DNA of 10,003 bases from Methanobrevibacter sp. Its GTDB lineage: Archaea > Methanobacteriota > Methanobacteria > Methanobacteriales > Methanobacteriaceae. The notes under the pieces are model-generated. The model saw nothing but the letters and a program-made list of their open reading frames with translations. It did not search any database and was not told the origin of the DNA. Each line of letters starts with the position of its first letter. Within the stretch, counting starts at the first letter, position 1. Shown in pieces: positions 6,305 to 10,003 of the stretch. The stretch covers positions 1 to 10,003 of the forward strand of contig JAISIQ010000141.1 in assembly GCA_031261945.1 (NCBI GenBank), read 5' to 3'. Both the position numbers and the translations under genes were made by a program.

Positions 6305-7151
6305 AAATTTTTGCATCTACAACTATATGAACAACACCCGGAGAATATTTTTTAATAATTCTATTATTTAAAATCTCAATATCCTCATCTCTTCCTTCTT
6401 CAATAGCTATTTCTTTTATTCTGTTTATTGGTCTTTCATTCATTATCTTTTCTGGAACAGTTTCATGATAATGAAGTATTCCTCCCTTACGCAAACATTG
6501 AATAGCAGGTTTTAAAAAATTATGAGTGGTTTTTACATATCCCATAATAACTCTATCTGCAGATAACTTTGGAGCTTCAACAGCACAATCTCCTAAAATA
6601 GCTTCAATCTTTTGAGAAGGAATTTTATTAATAGTTATATTTTCTTTTAAATATGTATAAGAATCAGGGTTAAGTTCAATTGAAAAGACCTTCTTCGGAT
6701 TTCCATGAATAGCTATTGGAATTGAAAAATAACCAATTCCTGCAAACATATCCACAACTATTTCTCCACCTTCAATTAGTTTAGCTATTCTCATTCTTTC
6801 AGTTGTATTTCCCTTTGACCACATTACTTTAGCTATATCTAACTTAAATAAAGACCCATTTTCTTTATGAATTGTTTCTGTTTGATTACCTGCCAGTAGC
6901 TCAATTTCTGGTTGGCGAAGATTTCCTGAAATATTTTTAATTTTAGCTATTGTTTTAACATTATGTTTAACTAATAGCTCTTTAAGTTCTTTTGACTGAT
7001 CTGATTTCTTTGAGTGATTTGATTCCTTTGATTGATCTTCCTTATTTTTATCAGAATATGGGAATTTATCATCTACTAATAATATATTTCCAATTTTTTT
7101 CCATTTCATTTTTCTTTCCATTTCATGATTCAGTTTATTATGATAAATCAT
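6300..7151 (-). CDS. taw2: tRNA wybutosine-synthesising protein Taw2 (acp transferase)
   Basis: Taw2 transfers the 3-amino-3-carboxypropyl group of S-adenosylmethionine to 4-demethylwyosine at position 37 of tRNA-Phe, giving yW-86. Features seen in 283 residues: WKKIGNILLVDD (17-28), ISGNLRQPEIELLAGN (74-89), HKENGSLFKLDIAKVMWSKGNTTERMRIA (95-123), SAM motif I VVDMFAGIGYFSIPIA (132-147), acidic motif II FSIELNP (156-162), and RVIMGYVKTTHNFL (200-213) with HYHETVPEKIM (228-238) and KKYSPGVVHIVVD (267-279). The MGY element in place of NPP/NLP, and the HYH segment, separate Taw2 from the methyltransferase Trm5. ATG 7151 has no clear ribosome binding site; the in-frame ATGs at 7121 or 7109 (MKWKKIG) are equally possible starts. 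A Ser/Lys-rich repeat at residues 37-55 is an odd insertion. The minus-strand DUF166 gene follows. Confidence 0.93.
   Translation of the reverse strand: MIYHNKLNHEMERKMKWKKIGNILLVDDKFPYSDKNKEDQSKESNHSKKSDQSKELKELLVKHNVKTIAKIKNISGNLRQPEIELLAGNQTETIHKENGSLFKLDIAKVMWSKGNTTERMRIAKLIEGGEIVVDMFAGIGYFSIPIAIHGNPKKVFSIELNPDSYTYLKENITINKIPSQKIEAILGDCAVEAPKLSADRVIMGYVKTTHNFLKPAIQCLRKGGILHYHETVPEKIMNERPINRIKEIAIEEGRDEDIEILNNRIIKKYSPGVVHIVVDAKIY
6991..7041. repeat. 18-bp in-frame tandem repeat inside taw2
   Basis: Units of 18 bp start at 6991, 7009 and 7027; each begins TTTGA-N-TGAT and the third is partial. On the coding strand they give the six-residue repeat DQSKES / NHSKKS / DQSKEL. Because 18 is a multiple of 3 the frame is kept. 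The segment links the N-terminal strand to the RNA-binding part and is probably a flexible loop. Confidence 0.8.
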
Positions 7152-7321
7152 ATATTTTTAAAATTATGTGAAATAAAATTATATGAAATAATTATAAATA
7201 AAAATATAAAAATTTTAAAAATAGTAAAGTTTATTATATAGTACAAACATAATAAACAACATAATAAAAATTATAACATATTTTTCTTTTAATTATTCTT
7301 ATATAAATTTTAGATAATTCA

Positions 7322-7345
7322 AATTTAATTAGTAATTTAATTAGT
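7322..7345. repeat. 12-bp perfect tandem duplication
   Basis: AATTTAATTAGT occurs at 7322-7333 and 7334-7345, followed by a decayed AATT start of a third unit. It lies in the non-coding spacer. Confidence 0.8.
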
Positions 7346-7460
7346 AATTCTATTATTAATATTAACTTTTTTATTAAATATTTTATTAATTTATATATTA
7401 ATAATTTAGGTTCATAAATATAGAAAATATTTATATAGTTGAAAAATATATTTAAAAAAT

Positions 7461-7511
7461 AAGTTATTTGAAAATAAATTATTTGAATGAATTATTTGAA
7501 TAAATTATTTA
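7461..7511. repeat. 13-bp imperfect tandem repeat
   Basis: AATTATTTGAATG (7477-7489) and AATTATTTGAATA (7490-7502) abut; a diverged unit precedes them (AAGTTATTTGAAAAT from 7461) and AATTATTTA follows from 7503. Confidence 0.75.
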
Positions 7512-7734
7512 TTTTAATTTATCATTAATCAAAATTTAATAAAAATAACTATTTACTAATTTTTATTATACTTACTAAAAATTATCAAATTATAAATCAA
7601 ATTTATAAACAAATAATAATACTATTAGTTATGCTATTAATGTTATTTTAATTAATATTATTTAATTTTTAATTATATTGATTATATATTATTAATTATC
7701 TATAATTTATTCTATAAACGATGCATTTAATGCT

Positions 7735-7814
7735 GTTAATATTGTTAAATTGTTAATGGTGTTAATAGAGTTGATTGTGTTAATAATATTGATTATGTTA
7801 ATTGTATTAATTTA
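7735..7814. repeat. Degenerate 9-bp repeat array (GTTAAT-NNN) upstream of psmB
   Basis: About nine units begin at 7735, 7744 (8 bp), 7752, 7761, 7770, 7779, 7788, 7797 and 7806, each starting GTTAAT or one base off and ending in three variable bases. Two further GTTAAT copies follow at 7820 and 7828. The regular phase shows tandem origin. The array is followed almost at once by the 16-bp duplication next to the psmB promoter. Confidence 0.7.
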
Positions 7815-7839
7815 ATTATGTTAATGCGTTAATTGTGTC

Positions 7840-7871
7840 ACTATTGGCATTAATAACTATTGGCATTAATA
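7840..7871. repeat. 16-bp perfect tandem duplication abutting the psmB promoter
   Basis: ACTATTGGCATTAATA occurs at 7840-7855 and 7856-7871 with no gap. It ends where the candidate TATA box begins, in the place where BRE or activator sites usually lie. The TTGGC core is unusually GC-rich for this spacer. Confidence 0.85.
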
Positions 7872-7884
7872 TTTATAGTATATA
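7871..7884 (+). promoter_or_regulatory. Candidate TATA box of psmB
   Basis: ATTTATAGTATATA is a fair archaeal TATA-like element. A transcript starting about 25 bp downstream (near 7900) would have a leader of about 20 bases containing the strong ribosome binding site. Confidence 0.4.
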
Positions 7885-7910
7885 GATATTTGTTAATGAC
7901 ATTTAATAAC

Positions 7911-7916
7911 GAGGTG
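7911..7916 (+). promoter_or_regulatory. Shine-Dalgarno GAGGTG fixing the psmB start
   Basis: GAGGTG lies 6 bases before ATG 7923 and matches the archaeal anti-Shine-Dalgarno sequence. It excludes the upstream in-frame TTG at 7860, which lies in the repeat and promoter region. Confidence 0.85.
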
Positions 7917-7922
7917 TTATTC

Positions 7923-8558
7923 ATGAATGACAAAAAAACAATGGAAACATTAGAAGGAACTACCACCGTAGGTATTACTTGTACAGATGGTGTTGTCTTT
8001 GCTAGTGAAAGAAGAGCTAGTATGGGAAATTTAGTAGCTCACAAAGTAGCAGAAAAAATATTCAAAATTGATGATCATATTGCAGCTACAATAGCTGGAT
8101 CTGTTGCTGATGCACAAAGTTTAATGAAAGTTATAAGTGCAGAAACATCATTATACAAAATGAGAAATGGAGAAAACATAAGCATTGAATCTGCTTCAGC
8201 TTTAGCTTCAAATATACTTCATTCATCTCCTTTATATGTTCAAACTCTCCTTGGAGGAGTAGATGATGATGGAACCCCTTCCATTTATTCTCTTGATCCT
8301 GCAGGAGGTATGATTAAAGATTCATTTATATCCACAGGTTCTGGTTCTACTTTTTCCTATGGTGTACTTGAAGACAGAGTTAAAGAAGGAGTTACTGTAG
8401 ATGAGGGTGTGGAAATAGCCATTAGAGCTATTAAGTCTGCTATGGAACGTGACACATATTCTGGAAATGGTATTTTAGTAGCTACTGTTACTAAAGACAA
8501 AGGATTTGAAATGTTGGCAAAAGAAAAAGTAGAGGCGAAATTAAAAGAAATAAGTTAA
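7923..8558 (+). CDS. psmB: Archaeal 20S proteasome beta subunit (PsmB)
   Basis: PsmB forms the two inner rings of the 20S proteasome and carries the N-terminal threonine protease site; it degrades unfolded or PAN-fed proteins in the cytoplasm. The precursor has 211 residues. A short propeptide MNDKKTMETLEG is followed by TTTVGITCTDGVVFASERRASMGN, so autocleavage after Gly 12 would expose the catalytic Thr 13. Glu 29 and Lys 45 (17 and 33 in mature numbering) complete the site. Later family segments are IAATIAGSVADAQSLM, HSSPLYVQTLLGGVDDDG, STGSGSTFSYGVLED and AIRAIKSAMERDTYSGNGILVATVT. Length and motifs are standard. The alpha subunit is not in this window. The next gene on the same strand, fttA, has its own spacer of 363 bp with a candidate promoter, so co-transcription is uncertain. 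Confidence 0.97.
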   Translation: MNDKKTMETLEGTTTVGITCTDGVVFASERRASMGNLVAHKVAEKIFKIDDHIAATIAGSVADAQSLMKVISAETSLYKMRNGENISIESASALASNILHSSPLYVQTLLGGVDDDGTPSIYSLDPAGGMIKDSFISTGSGSTFSYGVLEDRVKEGVTVDEGVEIAIRAIKSAMERDTYSGNGILVATVTKDKGFEMLAKEKVEAKLKEIS

Positions 8559-8762
8559 ATGTTTAATAAATAATAAATAAATTACATATTGATATACTTT
8601 TATAAAGCTATATTTATCTTATAAAGTTATATCTTATAAAATTATTTTTATAAATTATATTTTATAATATATCTATACTTTATAATCGTATTCATTAAAA
8701 TATTTTTATTATTAAGCATTATACTATTCCTATATGTATTTAAAAGATTTATATGAATAAAA

Positions 8763-8810
8763 ATTCTTAATTATTACGATTCCTAATTATTATAATTCTT
8801 AATTATTATA
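8763..8810. repeat. 16-bp tandem repeat, three copies, upstream of fttA
   Basis: ATTCTTAATTATTACG (8763-8778), ATTCCTAATTATTATA (8779-8794) and ATTCTTAATTATTATA (8795-8810) abut and differ at one to three positions. They end about 70 bp before the candidate fttA TATA box. Confidence 0.85.
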
Positions 8811-8880
8811 CTAATTTTATAAAATAATCAATGAATTAAAAATTATTTAAATTTAAAAACATTGCTATTAATTAGATTAT

Positions 8881-8890
8881 TCATATAAAT
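8881..8890 (+). promoter_or_regulatory. Candidate TATA box of fttA
   Basis: TCATATAAAT lies about 36 bp before ATG 8922, so a start site about 25 bp downstream would give a leader of roughly 11 bases that still holds the GTGAT ribosome binding site (8914-8918). Confidence 0.4.
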
Positions 8891-8921
8891 CTTTTTATAC
8901 ATCTATTTTTAAAGTGATTAT

Positions 8922-10003
8922 ATGGCTTCAGAAATTTTAGACGATATTAAAAAGGCAATAAAACAAAGATTGCCAGAAAGAGTTCAATTAGCTAAAATTG
9001 AATTTGAAGGTCCGGAAGTTGTTATTTATACTAAAAATCCAGAAATAATAACTGACAATGGAGATTTAATCAGAACCTTAGCTAAAGATCTGAGAAAACG
9101 AATCATAATAAGATCTGATAAAAGTGTATTATTAGATCCAGAAAAAACCATTGCTAAAGTTCATGAAATTGTTCCAGAAGAAGCAAAAATCACAAACATA
9201 TCTTTTGATGAAGTTACTGGAGAAGTTCTTATTGAAGCTAAAAAACCAGGATTAGTTATTGGAAAATACGGAGTAACTTCAAGAAAAATTGTTAAGAACA
9301 CAGGATGGGCTCCAAAAATTTTAAGAACTCCCCCAATATCTTCTGAAATAATTGAAAGAGTTAGAAACACTCTTAAACAAAACAGTAAAGAAAGAAAAAA
9401 GATTTTACAAGATTTAGGAAAAAGAATTCATCAAGGAAACAAATATGAAAATGAATGGGCAAGATTAACTTCAATGGGTGGATTTAAAGAAGTTGGGAGA
9501 TCATGTATGCTTCTTCAAACCCCAAACAGTAGAGTTATGTTAGATTGTGGAGTTAATGTTGCTGGAGATGATAAAAGTGCTTATCCATTTTTAAATGTTC
9601 CTGAATTTTCAATAGATGATCTTGATGCTGTTATTATATCCCATGCTCACTTAGATCACACAGGATTTTTACCTTATCTTTATCATTATGGTTATGAAGG
9701 ACCTATTTATTGTACTACTCCTACAAGAGATCTTATGACTTTGTTGCAGCTTGATCATATTGATATTGCTCACAGAGAAGACGATCCTCTTCCTTTCAAT
9801 GTAAAGCATGTTCAAAAAAGTATAAAACATACAATTACTCTTGATTATGGAGAAGTAACAGATATTTCCCCAGATATAAGATTAACACTTCATAATGCAG
9901 GGCATATTCTTGGTTCTGCAATGTCCCATATGCATATCGGAGATGGACAACATAATATGGTATATACTGGAGACTTCAAATATGAAAGAAGTAGGCTCTT
10001 AGA
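8922..10003 (+). CDS. fttA: FttA/aCPSF1 beta-CASP ribonuclease, transcription termination factor, 3' end outside window
   Basis: FttA (aCPSF1) is the archaeal CPSF73-like nuclease that cleaves nascent RNA at U-rich sites and releases RNA polymerase. The window holds 360 residues of a protein usually near 630-640. Order: an N-terminal KH-like domain (1-70, [39 protein letters not shown]), a second KH domain with GLVIGKYG (110-117), then the metallo-beta-lactamase fold from about 180. Its metal motifs are HAHLDHTG (241-248), NAGHILGSA (325-333) and TGDFKYE (349-355). ATG 8922 is preceded by GTGAT, and the protein starts exactly at the family's usual N-terminus. The rest of the MBL domain, the beta-CASP domain and the C-terminus lie beyond 10003. 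U-rich 3' ends such as that of mcrC in this window are the kind of signal this enzyme reads. Identification is firm. Confidence 0.96.
   Translation, partial: MASEILDDIKKAIKQRLPERVQLAKIEFEGPEVVIYTKNPEIITDNGDLIRTLAKDLRKRIIIRSDKSVLLDPEKTIAKVHEIVPEEAKITNISFDEVTGEVLIEAKKPGLVIGKYGVTSRKIVKNTGWAPKILRTPPISSEIIERVRNTLKQNSKERKKILQDLGKRIHQGNKYENEWARLTSMGGFKEVGRSCMLLQTPNSRVMLDCGVNVAGDDKSAYPFLNVPEFSIDDLDAVIISHAHLDHTGFLPYLYHYGYEGPIYCTTPTRDLMTLLQLDHIDIAHREDDPLPFNVKHVQKSIKHTITLDYGEVTDISPDIRLTLHNAGHILGSAMSHMHIGDGQHNMVYTGDFKYERSRLL

Larger units (their letters stand above)
3787..6717. repeat. Dispersed palindrome AATAGCTATT, seven copies
   Basis: Exact copies start at 3787, 3806, 5362, 5610, 6123, 6402 and 6708. 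They lie over the mptA stop codon, in a spacer, and inside cofG, the DUF166 gene and taw2. Four coding copies read ATA-GCT-ATT (Ile-Ala-Ile), while the cofG copy lies in another frame (AGC TAT). The core TAGCTA also occurs, outside these copies, at 1419, 2406, 2762, 3196, 3742, 4718, 4901, 5126, 5336, 5422, 5648, 6782, 6830, 6944, 8479, 8989 and 9079 (hand count). Confidence 0.75.
7152..7734. other. Long AT-rich spacer with little recognisable structure
   Basis: This stretch between the taw2 start and the repeat array before psmB has very few G or C. I see no gene-like frame on either strand, no RNA gene and no mobile element. TATA-like strings suitable for taw2 exist on the minus strand (for example around 7229-7243) but cannot be distinguished from background. 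Two short tandem repeats within it are listed separately. Confidence 0.55.
8559..8921. other. Gene-free spacer between psmB and fttA
   Basis: No coding frame or RNA gene is visible. The first part (about 8600-8675) holds imperfect repeats of about 15 bp beginning TTATAAA (for example 8619-8633 and 8634-8648). The middle holds a clearer 16-bp triplicate, and the right end a candidate fttA promoter. T tracts for psmB termination are weak and scattered. Confidence 0.6.

Noticed and set aside
7756..7815. Tiny hydrophobic frame starting MVLIELIVLI (19 codons)
   Set aside because: It arises from the 9-bp GTTAAT array, which reads as Leu/Ile/Val in this frame; there is no ribosome binding site, and T-rich DNA gives such peptides by chance.
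7322..7871. CRISPR array
   Set aside because: The repeats are directly abutting, short and of several unrelated units, with no spacers and no cas genes nearby.
7860..7922. Longer psmB starting at TTG 7860
   Set aside because: GAGGTG lies just before ATG 7923, the known propeptide length fits the shorter form, and the extension would run through the repeat and TATA region.
9161..9370. 69-codon open frame on the minus strand
   Set aside because: It is antisense to the KH and MBL part of fttA and is explained by the codon bias of that gene.

Overview
The window looks like a stretch of a very AT-rich methanogenic archaeon, most likely order Methanobacteriales and probably Methanobrevibacter or a close relative. 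The evidence is the gene content: archaeal methanopterin and coenzyme F420 biosynthesis genes (mptA, cofG), the wybutosine enzyme Taw2, a proteasome beta subunit and the archaeal termination nuclease FttA/aCPSF1. Archaeal GGTGA/GAGGTG ribosome binding sites, TATA-like boxes and oligo-T terminators agree with this. The genus is an inference from composition and protein similarity recalled from memory.

Positions 1-2434 hold a type IV (McrBC-like) restriction locus. mcrB is open to the left edge of the window and carries a DUF3578-type N-terminal domain before its AAA+ GTPase domain. mcrC follows but is split by a +1 frameshift in a run of seven T. A T-rich terminator and 364 bp of gene-free DNA separate it from the next block.

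Positions 2799-5424 hold three co-directional genes: mptA (GTP cyclohydrolase IV, first step of methanopterin synthesis), a small conserved protein of unknown function, and cofG (radical SAM half of F0 synthase). This is a C1-carrier and deazaflavin cofactor cluster. On the minus strand, converging on cofG with a 5-bp gap, lie a DUF166 protein and taw2 (tRNA wybutosine modification).

A 771-bp AT-rich gap (7152-7922) filled with short tandem repeats precedes psmB. A further 363-bp repeat-bearing gap precedes fttA, which runs off the right edge.

The most notable non-genic signals are: (a) the palindrome AATAGCTATT, present seven times between 3787 and 6717 in coding DNA of both strands, in different reading frames and in spacers; its core TAGCTA occurs 24 times by hand count, far above composition; (b) the T7 frameshift in mcrC; (c) tandem repeats of 8, 9, 12, 13, 14, 16 and 18 bp in spacers and disposable protein segments, including a perfect 16-bp duplication next to the psmB promoter; (d) a GC-rich palindrome CCCCATGGGG between the TATA-like box and the start of mptA. 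I found no clear candidate for a wholly new multi-gene system; the defence locus is a variant of a known type.
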